From NCBI GenBank assembly GCA_002722955.1, contig PBMZ01000165.1, forward strand, positions 1-64,000: 64,000 nt of DNA, given 5' to 3'. A program made the position numbers and the translations under genes. The notes under the pieces were generated by a model. The model ran no database searches. It was not told the origin of the DNA and saw nothing but the letters and a program-made list of their open reading frames with translations. Shown here in pieces: positions 18,716 through 28,024 of the stretch; within the stretch, counting starts at the first letter, position 1; every line of letters starts with the position of its first letter. The DNA is from Planctomycetaceae bacterium (GTDB taxonomy: Bacteria > Planctomycetota > Planctomycetia > Planctomycetales > Planctomycetaceae).

Positions 18716-18746
18716 CAAAACGCTCCGCTGGCACCGTCGGTTCAGG

Positions 18747-19961
18747 ATGAAAACCAGCATCAGAACGTCTCACAATTCAATGTCCCAACTACGAGTGCTT
18801 CACCTGATCACCAATTTGAACGTGGGCGGTGCGCAGTCCATGTTGGTGAAGCTCTTGCGCAGAATGGAATCTCGCTCCGTCACGTCAGGCGTCGTCTCCT
18901 TGCAAGATCTGGGCCCTATGTCGGCAGCAATCAACCAATTGAGATTGCCTACCGAGTCACTCGATATGCGATCGCTGCGATCATTGCCCTCAACCGTTTG
19001 TCGAATGGGACGCATCATCAGCGACTGGCAGCCCGATGTCGTGCAAACTTGGATGTATCATTCGAATTGGGTCGGGGCACTCTCCGCAAAGCTCTCTCGG
19101 CAGCCGACTCCAGTAGTTTGGAACATCCGCATGAATCCACCTCTGCCTGGAGTCGATAAGCGGTCGACTCACTGGGTGGCCGGGCATTGCGGAAAACACA
19201 TGCGGCGTTTGGCACACCAATGCGTGTTGAACTCGAAAGTCAGTGCGCGAGGTCACGTGGAGTTGGGATATCCTGCCGATCGGCTGACGGTTATTCCCAA
19301 CGGCTTTGACACCGACACGATCGATGCATCCCCGACGTTAAGAAATCAGTGGCGAGACCAATGGCAAGTTGGCGACGGTGAACTCATCATTGGTACAGTT
19401 GGGCGATTTCATCCGCACAAGGATTACCGCACCTTTGTCGGCGCCGCCAAACGCATTCATGACGAACTGTCCAGTGTCCGGTTTGTGATGTGCGGCGAAG
19501 GGCTTAGTGCAGACAACGACGAATTGATTGGCTGGATACGGGAAGCGAATTTAGAAGACCGCTTTATTCTGTTGGGCCGGCAAACGGATGTGGCGGGAGT
19601 TTACTCGGCCGTCGACTTGGCGGTGTCGTCTTCGATCTTGGAAGGCTTTCCCAACTCGGTCGGCGAAGCGATGGCTTGTCGAGTCCCCTGCGCGGTGACG
19701 AATGCGGGCGGAACAGCGGAATTGGTTGGCAACACGGCGCGCATCGTTTCTTGTCGTCGTCCCGATCACTTAGCGGAAGAATGCGTGCGAGTACTTCGGT
19801 TCTCGAAAGAACACCGACGCGATTTGGGCGAAAACGGTCGTGCCCGGATCATTCAGCACTTTGGACTAGATCAGATTGCCCAACAATACGAAACTCTGTG
19901 GCAACAAGTGGCGGGGACATTGATGCCGCCAACTTCAGGAAGGAAACAAAAGGCCGCGTAA
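18747..19961 (+). CDS. GT4-family glycosyltransferase
   Basis: A 404-residue GT-B fold enzyme. The N-terminal Rossmann domain begins with LRVLHLITNLNVGGAQSMLV, typical of GT4 enzymes; the C-terminal domain has LIIGTVGRFHPHKDYRTFV, VMCGEGLSADNDEL, the donor-binding E-x7-E region (SSSILEGFPNSVGEAMACRV) and GGTAELVG. It would transfer a sugar from a nucleotide-sugar donor in building a lipid-linked glycan at the cytoplasmic face. ATG 18747 is the first start; ATG 18780 (MSQLRVLHL) fits the conserved N-terminus better and may be the true one. The stop codon shares one base with the next gene's ATG. Confidence 0.9.
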   Translation: MKTSIRTSHNSMSQLRVLHLITNLNVGGAQSMLVKLLRRMESRSVTSGVVSLQDLGPMSAAINQLRLPTESLDMRSLRSLPSTVCRMGRIISDWQPDVVQTWMYHSNWVGALSAKLSRQPTPVVWNIRMNPPLPGVDKRSTHWVAGHCGKHMRRLAHQCVLNSKVSARGHVELGYPADRLTVIPNGFDTDTIDASPTLRNQWRDQWQVGDGELIIGTVGRFHPHKDYRTFVGAAKRIHDELSSVRFVMCGEGLSADNDELIGWIREANLEDRFILLGRQTDVAGVYSAVDLAVSSSILEGFPNSVGEAMACRVPCAVTNAGGTAELVGNTARIVSCRRPDHLAEECVRVLRFSKEHRRDLGENGRARIIQHFGLDQIAQQYETLWQQVAGTLMPPTSGRKQKAA

Positions 19962-21850
19962 TGTGCGGAATTCTTGGCGGATGGACTCCGCAGCCACTCT
20001 CTGATCAAGCCATCAATTCGGCATTGGACACGATCATTCATCGAGGCCCGGATGACTCCGGCCTGATATGCAGCGATGGCGTCTTCTTGGGGATGCGGCG
20101 GTTGTCGATTATCGACCTTCAAAGCGGCCAGCAACCAATCTCGAACGAAGATGGAACGATCACAGTCGTTTGCAACGGCGAGATCTACAACTACCGGGAA
20201 ATCCGCGAGACGCTAAAACGGAACGGTCACGAATTCAAAACCAGCTCGGACACCGAGGTGCTCGTCCATCTCTACGAGGATTACGGTGAGCAACTCTGCG
20301 AACACTTGCGGGGCATGTACGGCTTCGCGATCTGGGATTCGCGCCAAAGACAACTTCTCCTCGGCCGCGACCGATTCGGCAAGAAGCCGCTGTACTTCAC
20401 ACATTCACCACAACACGGCTTTTTGTTCGCGACCGAATTGAAAGCCCTCAGGCCGCTGGTGATGAATACTTCCGCACGTTGGGAGATTCGCGAGCAAGCG
20501 GTTTCCGACTTCTTGTCGCTGGGCTGTGTGCCTCAACCAGAGACTGCGTTTCGCGATGTCTTCACCGTGCCGCCAGCGTCGACGCTGTGTTTCGATGGTC
20601 GAGAAACTCGGACGCAATGCTACTGGCGACTTGATTACCAACAAAAGACTCGGCTGCCTTATCGCGATGTACTGAATCGAATAAGGGACGAAATTCGCGA
20701 GGCTGTCCGCTTGCGGTTACGTTCGGACGTGCCGTTGGGCGTGTTCCTCTCTGGCGGCGTCGACTCAACGGTTGTTGCCTACGAAGCCGCTCAAGAAGTC
20801 GGTGAGACACTTCATACTTTCACCGTCAGTGTCGACGACCGCGACTTTGACGAAGCTCCCATCGCTGTTCGAACGGCCAAGGAATTCGGTGTTCGCAACA
20901 CCGTCCTAAAGCTAGACATCGACCCACTGTCCACGCTGGAAACAATCGTGCAACAATACGATCAGCCGTTCGCCGATCCCAGCGCGATTCCCAGCTTGGC
21001 AGTTTCCAAGCTGGCGCGCGAGCATGTCACCGTAGTTCTCAACGGCGACGGCGGCGACGAAGTCTTCGCAGGCTACCGCCGGCACATGGCGGCGCGTTTG
21101 TCCGGCTGGCTTGAACGAATCCCCAAACCAATCAACGCCGCGACAGCAAAGCTGCTGGGATGCTTTCCCAGTGGTCGACGGTCACCAGTTGGATTTCTAA
21201 CGCGTCTATTCCGAGGTGCCTCGCAACCACCCGGTCAGCAATACTTAGCTTGGTCAACGGATCGCTTTCATCAGGCGGACAAAGCCGAAAGCTGGGTCGG
21301 ATCGAAAGCCATCCGCTCCACAGAATCTTGGCTCGACGAAGTGATCTCATCCGATCTTCGCGGCCTTGATCGTCTGACCTACTCGGACATACATGTGAAC
21401 TTGCTAAGCGCTTTGCTAGTCAAGATGGACATCGCCTCAATGGCGCATTCTCTCGAGGCGCGTTCACCACTGCTCGATCAACAGTTGGCCGAATTCGTGG
21501 CGACCCTGCCGGACAACTATCGCATCCGTGGAACTCAGTTAAAGAGCCCAATACGCGATGCTTACCGCGGTCTGATTCCTGATGAAGTCATCAGCGGCAA
21601 GAAACGCGGTTTCGAGATCCCATTGAAAGCATGGCTGCAACAGGACCTTCGGGAACTTCTGTTCGACACCGTGGGAGCAACCGACGCGCGAGTAAACTAC
21701 TACCTTGACGCAAATTTTGTTCAGCAACTGTTGCACGCGCAACAAATGACCAGCCGAAATTGGGCAACCGCTGTCTATAGCGTTCTCATCCTTGAGCTGT
21801 GGCTGCGTGAACAAGAATCGCTAGCAAGGGTAGCGCCGATCGCCGCTTGA
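19961..21850 (+). CDS. AsnB-like glutamine-dependent amidotransferase 2
   Basis: A 629-residue paralogue of the enzyme at 15439. Catalytic Cys2 (MCGILGG), IIHRGPDDSGL, VVCNGEIYNYREI, then FLSGGVDST at residues ~262-270, VVLNGDGGDEVFAGYRRH and KMDIASMAHSLEARSPLLD are all present. It starts at the last base of the GT4 stop codon, so the two are translationally coupled. Compared with copy 1 it is closer to the textbook AsnB sequence (for example HSLEARSPLLDQQL). Having two copies in one cluster suggests two separate amidation steps, or one biosynthetic and one housekeeping role; sequence alone does not decide. Confidence 0.93.
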   Translation: MCGILGGWTPQPLSDQAINSALDTIIHRGPDDSGLICSDGVFLGMRRLSIIDLQSGQQPISNEDGTITVVCNGEIYNYREIRETLKRNGHEFKTSSDTEVLVHLYEDYGEQLCEHLRGMYGFAIWDSRQRQLLLGRDRFGKKPLYFTHSPQHGFLFATELKALRPLVMNTSARWEIREQAVSDFLSLGCVPQPETAFRDVFTVPPASTLCFDGRETRTQCYWRLDYQQKTRLPYRDVLNRIRDEIREAVRLRLRSDVPLGVFLSGGVDSTVVAYEAAQEVGETLHTFTVSVDDRDFDEAPIAVRTAKEFGVRNTVLKLDIDPLSTLETIVQQYDQPFADPSAIPSLAVSKLAREHVTVVLNGDGGDEVFAGYRRHMAARLSGWLERIPKPINAATAKLLGCFPSGRRSPVGFLTRLFRGASQPPGQQYLAWSTDRFHQADKAESWVGSKAIRSTESWLDEVISSDLRGLDRLTYSDIHVNLLSALLVKMDIASMAHSLEARSPLLDQQLAEFVATLPDNYRIRGTQLKSPIRDAYRGLIPDEVISGKKRGFEIPLKAWLQQDLRELLFDTVGATDARVNYYLDANFVQQLLHAQQMTSRNWATAVYSVLILELWLREQESLARVAPIAA

Positions 21851-21864
21851 TGGCAAGAAGTCGA

Positions 21865-23127
21865 TCACTTGCCAATGCAATACAAATGCTCTGCGCCACG
21901 GATCAAGAGTCGATTGCCGATGGCCACTGGTGATGCAACGATCTGTTCCCCCATGTCGTTCTCAGCGAGAAACTCGAAACCGTTGGTGACATCCGCAACC
22001 AACACGACACCGTCTTCGCGAGGGGCGAACATCTTGCCGCCAGCGATCGTTGGCGAGGCGTAGTACTTCATGCGGTGTTTGGGGAACTGGCCGGAAAAGA
22101 CCGTGGAACCGCTGGCCGCATCGATGCAGTCGACTTGCCCTTTGTCTTTGAGCACATACACCTTGCCGCCCAAGGCACATGGTGTTGGCACAAACGAACC
22201 GGTGTCCTTGCGAGTCCATTGCCGGTGCGTTGCCGTGACGTCGCCTTTTCCGTTGAGTTTCACAGCAGCTAACCGGCTGCCTCGACCATAAGGAACGACC
22301 GCGACATCGTCAGAAATCACGAACGAGGCAACTTGGACCCAGTTGCGATTTCCGTCTGGATTGAAGCCAGCACAGCTCCAAATCACGCTGCCGTCTTCAG
22401 CATCGTGGGCGGTTAGATGTTCTGCGCCCCAAACAATGATGGCTTGTCGACCGTTTTGTTCCATCACGATCGGCGTCGCGTAAGAGTGATCGCCTTCAAC
22501 GGGTGTCTTGTAATTGCGGTCGACTTTCCAGTCCAAGTCACCGTCTTGTTTGTCGTAGGCAACAACGTACGACCCACTGTTGTGCATCACGGCCACCACG
22601 ACACTGCTGTCCGTCAAAACCGGCGAAGTTCCCAAGTCCCAATAAAGTGAGTCGCGTGAGTACTTCTCTTGCAAGTTGGTCTTCCAAACCAAATTGCCGC
22701 TCATATCCAATGCAGCCAAGTTGCCGCTCTTGAAGTACACGAAGATGTTTTTACCGTCCGATATCGCGGACGGGTTGCTCCCGGAACCGTTGCGATGTTT
22801 GCCACGTCGCGCAACTCCAACTTTGGTTTGCCAAAGGATCTCGCCATCCCAATCGACGGCCAATGCGACGTCTTGCCCCTCAATCACGCTGGTCATGATG
22901 ATTTGCTCGCCCCAAACGATGGGCGTGGAATAACCGCGACCGGGAAGCTTTTTCTTCCAAACGATGCCATCGCCTTCGGTCCACTTCGCTGGGAAATCAC
23001 CCTGCAGCGTGCTGCCCGAATCGTTGGGACCACGCCAACGCGGCCAATAGCGCTCGGGGATCTCTGCCGCGTCGAGCGAAAGTGCGAAGGTCAGCAACAA
23101 GGCAGTCGTCAGGATATATCTTTGCAT
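21865..23127 (-). CDS. Secreted PQQ-type beta-propeller (BamB-like) protein
   Basis: A 420-residue protein with a signal peptide (MQRYILTTALLLTFALSLDA, cut after AEI region). Repeating blades carry the PQQ-like pattern: PIVWGEQIIMTSVIEGQ, LAVDWDGEILWQTKVG, LAALDMSGNLVWKTNL, AYDKQDGDLDWKVDRN, HDAEDGSVIWSC. The family includes outer-membrane assembly factor BamB and many planctomycete exported propellers often annotated as 'outer membrane protein assembly'; no PQQ-binding or dehydrogenase residues are evident. The ATG 23127 was taken rather than an upstream TTG because it begins the signal peptide. It is convergent with the polysaccharide cluster. Confidence 0.85.
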   Translation of the reverse strand: MQRYILTTALLLTFALSLDAAEIPERYWPRWRGPNDSGSTLQGDFPAKWTEGDGIVWKKKLPGRGYSTPIVWGEQIIMTSVIEGQDVALAVDWDGEILWQTKVGVARRGKHRNGSGSNPSAISDGKNIFVYFKSGNLAALDMSGNLVWKTNLQEKYSRDSLYWDLGTSPVLTDSSVVVAVMHNSGSYVVAYDKQDGDLDWKVDRNYKTPVEGDHSYATPIVMEQNGRQAIIVWGAEHLTAHDAEDGSVIWSCAGFNPDGNRNWVQVASFVISDDVAVVPYGRGSRLAAVKLNGKGDVTATHRQWTRKDTGSFVPTPCALGGKVYVLKDKGQVDCIDAASGSTVFSGQFPKHRMKYYASPTIAGGKMFAPREDGVVLVADVTNGFEFLAENDMGEQIVASPVAIGNRLLIRGAEHLYCIGK

Positions 23128-23280
23128 GGACCAATCTCCAAGAATCAATGAAGGATTGAGAAGCGCTCTGTGCCCAAGTCTACGAAATTCGACAGCGGCG
23201 TCATAGGCTGTGAAAAAGAGCAGCGAATTCTATACTGGCGGCGAGACGAAACCGAATTCGACTTGCCGAGCCAACACAAG

Positions 23281-23955
23281 ATGCTGCAAGATCAACTACC
23301 CACCGACTGGCGAGAGTTGTGCCACGAAGAAATCAACGCTGACTACTTTCGGGAACTAACCGAGTTTGTTCAGGTCGAGCGCGCTGCCGAAACCATATTT
23401 CCTCCGGATTGCGATGTGTTTAATGCGTTTCGACAAACACCCATCGATCAAACTCGGGTGTTGATATTGGGACAAGATCCGTATCACGATGACGGGCAAG
23501 CACACGGGCTCTGTTTTTCCGTCCGGTCAGGTGTCAAACCGCCGCCTTCGTTGGTCAACATCTTTAAGGAATTGCACACTGACATCGGCTGCTCAATTCC
23601 ATCTCACGGTTGCTTGGATCACTGGGCCGCTCAAGGCGTGCTGTTGCTGAACACAGTTTTGACGGTAAGAGCTCATCAAGCTAACTCGCACCGTGGCCAG
23701 GGCTGGGAGAAGTTTACAGACGCCGTCATTGGCAAGCTCAGCCAACGCGAAAGGCGCATGGTCTTCGTCTTGTGGGGCAAGCCAGCTCAGAAGAAACACA
23801 AGCTCATCGATGATGCGAAGCACGTGGTCATTGAATCGGCGCATCCATCTCCGCTGTCAGCCTTTCGCGGCTTCTTCGGCTCGCGGCCGTTTTCTCAGAT
23901 CAACGACGCCCTTACGGGATTCGGTGAACCTTGTATCGATTGGTGCCTGGAATGA
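23281..23955 (+). CDS. ung: Uracil-DNA glycosylase
   Basis: A 224-residue family 1 enzyme that removes uracil from DNA as the first step of base excision repair. The water-activating loop VLILGQDPYHDDGQAHGLCF, the PPPSLVNIFKEL block, LLLNTVLTVRAHQANSH and the minor-groove loop HPSPLSAFRGFFGSRPF are all present. ATG 23281 was chosen because it matches the family length (E. coli Ung 229); the frame is open further upstream to 23170 but that extension is not like the family. The stop codon overlaps the next gene's ATG (ATGA), so the two repair enzymes are made together. Confidence 0.96.
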   Translation: MLQDQLPTDWRELCHEEINADYFRELTEFVQVERAAETIFPPDCDVFNAFRQTPIDQTRVLILGQDPYHDDGQAHGLCFSVRSGVKPPPSLVNIFKELHTDIGCSIPSHGCLDHWAAQGVLLLNTVLTVRAHQANSHRGQGWEKFTDAVIGKLSQRERRMVFVLWGKPAQKKHKLIDDAKHVVIESAHPSPLSAFRGFFGSRPFSQINDALTGFGEPCIDWCLE

Positions 23956-24605
23956 CCAAGAAAGAACGCGCGGAATTGATTTCGCATCGCCTGCAAGACC
24001 TCTATCCGGAAACACCAATTCCGCTTGATCATGTGGATGCGTATACGTTGTTGGTGGCGGTCTTGTTAAGCGCCCAATGCACGGACAAACGCGTGAACGA
24101 AGTGACGCCAAATCTATGGGCAGTTGGCGATAACCCTCATCAAATGGCAACTGTTGAGGTGTCCGTCATTGAAGACATAATTCGACCATGCGGATTGGCC
24201 CCCCGCAAGGCGAAGGCCATCTCAGAGCTATCGCAAATCTTGCTCGACAAGCACGACGGTCGTGTGCCGGAAACGTTTGAGGACCTGGAAGAACTTCCTG
24301 GTGTTGGTCACAAAACGGCCAGTGTGGTTATGAGTCAAGCGTTTGGCCACCCAGCGTTTCCTGTGGACACTCACATCCATCGATTGGCTCAACGTTGGGG
24401 CCTTACCAATGGCAAGAACGTCGTGCAGACCGAAGCCGATCTAAAGAAACTCTTTCCCAAAGAGGACTGGAATCGCTTACACCTTCAAATCATCTACTAC
24501 GGCCGAGAACACTGCACAGCCCGCGGTTGCGATGGCACGGTTTGTGAGATGTGCCGCAGTTGCTATCCGAATCGTAAGAAGCCGGTCAAAACGAAAAAGG
24601 CTTAA
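23952..24605 (+). CDS. nth: Endonuclease III (DNA glycosylase / AP lyase)
   Basis: A 217-residue HhH-GPD enzyme that removes oxidised pyrimidines and cleaves the abasic site. Seen are VLLSAQCTDKRVNEVTPNLW, the helix-hairpin-helix with catalytic lysine (ELPGVGHKTASVVMSQ) and the catalytic Asp in FPVDTHIHRLAQRWGL. The C-terminus has five cysteines in the iron-sulfur region (HCTARGCDGTVCEMCRSCYP), but not in the classical C-x6-C-x2-C-x5-C spacing. It starts inside the ung stop codon, forming a two-gene base-excision-repair operon. A Lys-rich tail follows the cysteines. Confidence 0.94.
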   Translation: MTKKERAELISHRLQDLYPETPIPLDHVDAYTLLVAVLLSAQCTDKRVNEVTPNLWAVGDNPHQMATVEVSVIEDIIRPCGLAPRKAKAISELSQILLDKHDGRVPETFEDLEELPGVGHKTASVVMSQAFGHPAFPVDTHIHRLAQRWGLTNGKNVVQTEADLKKLFPKEDWNRLHLQIIYYGREHCTARGCDGTVCEMCRSCYPNRKKPVKTKKA

Positions 24606-25137
24606 CATCGATTCAACCTGCGCTGTTCATAAGATCGTCTCATCCCAGACTGAACATAAGACAGATTCATCCCGACCTGTCGGTACAAGCACTGCATCTC
24701 TTAGCTTGAGCGATACTGGGACAGATATCACACTTGCAACATTTGTCAACCAGGGTAAATCCCTCAAACACGCCACGTTCAGAATCGTTAACACAAACGA
24801 TCGCTGATGAGTTAATTGTGAACATTAGAACCTACTGAATTAAGAACCAGAGATCTTGTGAATATTATCATCGATCATTGCTCAATTCGGACATCACTCG
24901 CAACCGTTCGTTGGCACAAACATTGCATAAACGTCACAACATGCAGCATCAGCAGAATCTCAATTCTGTACGTAACTGACACGATACTGAATGCTGCTAC
25001 TCTGCTCAGAGTCCGACCGCCATCGGTGTTGACCAGAGTTCGTTGTGTGAACTGCCCGCCATCGGTGATCGCAACTTGTGTGCTTGCATTGAGCAAGCGA
25101 ATGATTTTGGGTTTCTCTGTTCGAAAGGTCTCTAGAA
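24606..25137. other. 532-base region without a recognised gene
   Basis: No frame here has coding character and no strong hairpin is visible. A phrase CCGCCATCGGTG occurs near 25018 and again near 25058. A GAAAGG ribosome-binding-like site lies at its right end before the gene at 25138. The region may carry that gene's promoter and leader. Confidence 0.5.
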
Positions 25138-25470
25138 ATGTTGTTGCGCAAGCTTTGGAACGATGAGTTAGGCGTTGTCCTAACCGCTGAGTTCATCCTA
25201 ATCATGACCATTATGGTCATCGCCACTGTTGTCGGCATTAGCGAAGTGGCCGTCGCTACCAGCAACGAGCTAAACAATGTCTCGAACGCCATTGGTGCCT
25301 CGAACCGATCCTATGGCTACACCGGTTTTAGCACGTTGACACCATCCGGTGATCGACAGAATTTCTCTTCGGGAGCCACGTGGATTGATGACGTGGACAA
25401 TTGCGGCACGAACCACACATGCGATCTGGTTCGTGGCGCCGATTCGAGTTCAACAGAAGAACAACCGTAG
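25138..25470 (+). CDS. Small single-helix Flp/TadE-like protein
   Basis: A 110-residue protein: a short basic/acidic N-terminus (MLLRKLWNDELG), one long hydrophobic helix (LTAEFILIMTIMVIATVVG) with the Glu at position ~5 of the helix, and a polar Ser/Thr/Asn-rich tail. This resembles Flp-type pilins and TadE-like pseudopilins (xDExG...E at the helix start), a frequent kind of small planctomycete protein. No prepilin peptidase or Tad genes are seen nearby, so assembly into a pilus is inference. The ATG has GAAAGG about 10 bases upstream. Converges on the DUF1080 gene. Confidence 0.6.
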   Translation: MLLRKLWNDELGVVLTAEFILIMTIMVIATVVGISEVAVATSNELNNVSNAIGASNRSYGYTGFSTLTPSGDRQNFSSGATWIDDVDNCGTNHTCDLVRGADSSSTEEQP

Positions 25471-25577
25471 GCCCACCACCATCTCCGACAGGGCTATGTT
25501 ACACACACGTTATCGCGAAAGAAGACCCCAAGAGACAGTGCTTGGTTTTTTATGCGCAGACTTTGCAACGAATTTGT

Positions 25578-26543
25578 TTATTCTGCTTTGTCTTCCACAA
25601 TCCAAATGTTGCGGTAGCGAACGGGGTCACCGTGGTTTTGTAAGAAGATGGCGCCAGCTTTCTCATCATTGCGGCCGCCGCCAGGTGTCGGTTTCGGGAG
25701 TTCGCGTTTCCCATGAATGACAACGCCATTGTGACGGATCGTGACGACAGCGTTCTTGGTCTTCTTTCCTTCGCGGTCGAAACGAGCGGCTTTGAACTCG
25801 ACGTCGTAGGTCTGCCACGCCATTGGAGGCAAGCACATGTTGACATCGGGGCGAGACACACTGTAGATGCCGCCGCATTCGTTGTCCTTACCCTCGAGAC
25901 CAAAAGAATCGAGAACTTGACACTCGTACTGATCCGAGATGTACATGCCGCTGTTGCCTCGAGATTGACCGCGTGACTCGGGCATGTACGGAGTACGAAA
26001 CTCAAGGTGCAACGTGTAGTCGCCGAAGGTTTGCTTTGTGCGAACGCCGACGTTTAACAGATTCTTATCGACGACTTTACCGCCGTTCCAGGCTTCTACG
26101 TTCTTGCCGTCGAACAATACGATGGCTCCCTTGGGTGGCTTCTTGCCCAAAGTGGGTGACTCGCGGACAACGTGTTTGGCCTCGTATGTCGCATCGCCTT
26201 TTGTTGCGGTGAGAATTCCATCGACAATCTTGCCGGAGAGATCGCTGCCAGTGATCAGTGTCGCACCGTCTTTCGATTCCCCTTTGAGCTTCGCTTTGGT
26301 CTTGCCATCCCAGCCCGCTCCGGGCAAACCACCCTTGAGAAGCACGACGTCGAACTTGCCTTTACCCAAAGCAACCACTTGAAAGCCAACTTTGTTGCCG
26401 TTGACCTTGCCTTCGTATTCGCCTTGGACTTTGTAATCGGGATCGGTCTTGGAATCGCCAACCTTTTCTCCGGCCGCGTTGGCAAAGCTTGCCAAAGCCA
26501 ACATCGTGAACGTAACAAATGCCGTCTGAAGTAACCGTTGCAT
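25578..26543 (-). CDS. Secreted DUF1080 (3-keto-disaccharide hydrolase-like) protein
   Basis: A 321-residue exported protein with signal peptide (MQRLLQTAFVTFTMLALASF). Residues ~30-125 are a small beta-rich domain (YEGKVNGNKVGFQVVALGKG) seen in planctomycete DUF1080 proteins. Residues ~140-318 are the DUF1080 jelly-roll: IVLFDGKNVEAWNGGK, TFGDYTLHLEFRTPYMP, RGNSGMYISDQYECQVLDSF, WQTYDVEFKAARFD and IFLQNHGDPVRYRNIWI. The family is linked to 3-keto-disaccharide hydrolysis and sugar degradation in the periplasm. It is monocistronic and divergent from uvrC. Confidence 0.9.
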   Translation of the reverse strand: MQRLLQTAFVTFTMLALASFANAAGEKVGDSKTDPDYKVQGEYEGKVNGNKVGFQVVALGKGKFDVVLLKGGLPGAGWDGKTKAKLKGESKDGATLITGSDLSGKIVDGILTATKGDATYEAKHVVRESPTLGKKPPKGAIVLFDGKNVEAWNGGKVVDKNLLNVGVRTKQTFGDYTLHLEFRTPYMPESRGQSRGNSGMYISDQYECQVLDSFGLEGKDNECGGIYSVSRPDVNMCLPPMAWQTYDVEFKAARFDREGKKTKNAVVTIRHNGVVIHGKRELPKPTPGGGRNDEKAGAIFLQNHGDPVRYRNIWIVEDKAE

Positions 26544-26676
26544 GGGAATCTCCGATCGAAAGCGATGACTGCGAATAGGTTAGGATTACCTTACTGATGT
26601 CACTGGCAGATTTCAAAGACCACCAATAAGAACTCTGGTTGTCAAATTGGTATCAACCACGTAGCCTTCAATTGTT

Positions 26677-28020
26677 ATGGCAAGCGATTCACAACAACCA
26701 GAATCTCCGAACTCGGAGACTCGGCCACCGGTTGAGATTGCGCGCGAGCTGCCTACGACTCCGGGCGTCTACTTGATGAAGGACGAGCTAGGACGCGTCA
26801 TTTATGTTGGCAAAGCCGTCAATCTTCGTAGCCGAGTGGGAAGTTACTTCACCGCAGCGGCAGCCGTCGATCGACGCACAGCCGATCTCGTGCCAGAAAT
26901 CCGCGACATCGCCCACATCGAAACTGACAGCGAGGTCGACGCCTTGCTACTCGAAGCACGGCTGATCAAGGACATCCAGCCACGATTCAACTCCGAGCTG
27001 AAAGACGATAAAACCTTTCCCTACCTTGAGATCTCGGTCCGCGAGGACTTTCCGCGGATCGAGTTTACTCGCACGCCGCAAAGCAAGGGCACAAAGCTTT
27101 ACGGTCCGTTCACGAACGCCAAAAAGCTGCGTGGCACGATTGCCGTGCTTCAGAGAATCTTTCGCTTCCGAACCTGCACGCTGGACATCGAGGACGGCGA
27201 TGACCGCTGGCGTTGGTTTCGACCGTGCCTGTTGCACAGCATCAATCAATGCACGGCACCGTGTAACTTGCGGGTCACGAAGGAAGAGTACCGCAAAGAC
27301 ATCAACCGCCTGAAGCTCTTCCTTGACGGTAAGAAAGACAAGCTGCTTAAAGATATGCGGGCCGAGATGCAGGCCGCCTCGAAGGAACTCAAGTTCGAGA
27401 AAGCCGCCCGCATTCGCGATGAAATCGATGCCCTCGAGAATCTCAATCTGCGCGGTGACCTAGAAGAACACGCTCAGCCCGAGGTGTTTTATATCGACCC
27501 CAAGAAAGGCATGGCTGGCCTGAAGAAGACATTCAAACTGCCTGAACTTCCGCGACGAATCGAAGGCATCGACATCGCGCATCTTCAAGGCGGAGAAACC
27601 GTCGCCAGTTTGGTTCAGTTCATTGATGGCTTGCCGTTCAAACACGGTTACAAACGCTACAAGATTCGCACCGTTGATGGTGTTGACGACTTTGCCTCGA
27701 TGCGCGAAGTGGTCACACGCCGCTTCCGACGACTGGAACAAGAAGGCGAAGCGTTTCCAGACATCCTGCTGATCGATGGTGGCAAGGGACAACTAAGCTC
27801 CGCAATGCAAGCTCTTGAAGATGTGCAGATCGACCCGCCGTTCACGATCTCGCTGGCAAAACGCGAGGAAGAGATCTACATACCTGGCGAACCCGAGCCG
27901 CGCAAATTGAGCAAGCACTCCTATGGCCTACGCTTGCTTCAATACGTCCGCGACGAATCCCACCGCTTCGCGCAACACTACCATCACCTGTTGCGCAAGA
28001 AGGCAACTTTCGAAGAGTAA
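26677..28020 (+). CDS. uvrC: UvrC-type excinuclease subunit, short form without HhH end
   Basis: A 447-residue protein. The N-terminal GIY-YIG nuclease (TPGVYLMKDELGRVIYVGKA) makes the 3' cut in nucleotide excision repair; then follow DDKTFPYLEISVREDFPRIE, a Cys-containing segment (CLLHSINQCTAPC), a UVR helix pair (AASKELKFEKAARIRDEIDA) and the RNase H-like 5' nuclease with IEGIDIAHLQGGETVASLVQ, ILLIDGGKGQLSSAM and RDESHRFAQ. The usual C-terminal tandem helix-hairpin-helix domain (~60 residues) is absent; the frame ends at TAA soon after the nuclease domain. Typical length is ~600. ATG 26677 is the first good start. Confidence 0.88.
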   Translation: MASDSQQPESPNSETRPPVEIARELPTTPGVYLMKDELGRVIYVGKAVNLRSRVGSYFTAAAAVDRRTADLVPEIRDIAHIETDSEVDALLLEARLIKDIQPRFNSELKDDKTFPYLEISVREDFPRIEFTRTPQSKGTKLYGPFTNAKKLRGTIAVLQRIFRFRTCTLDIEDGDDRWRWFRPCLLHSINQCTAPCNLRVTKEEYRKDINRLKLFLDGKKDKLLKDMRAEMQAASKELKFEKAARIRDEIDALENLNLRGDLEEHAQPEVFYIDPKKGMAGLKKTFKLPELPRRIEGIDIAHLQGGETVASLVQFIDGLPFKHGYKRYKIRTVDGVDDFASMREVVTRRFRRLEQEGEAFPDILLIDGGKGQLSSAMQALEDVQIDPPFTISLAKREEEIYIPGEPEPRKLSKHSYGLRLLQYVRDESHRFAQHYHHLLRKKATFEE

Positions 28021-28024
28021 AGTA

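Noticed and set aside
25138-25720. Extension of the small pilin-like protein into later plus-strand frames
   Set aside because: The frames beyond 25470 are antisense to the DUF1080 gene and show no continuity.
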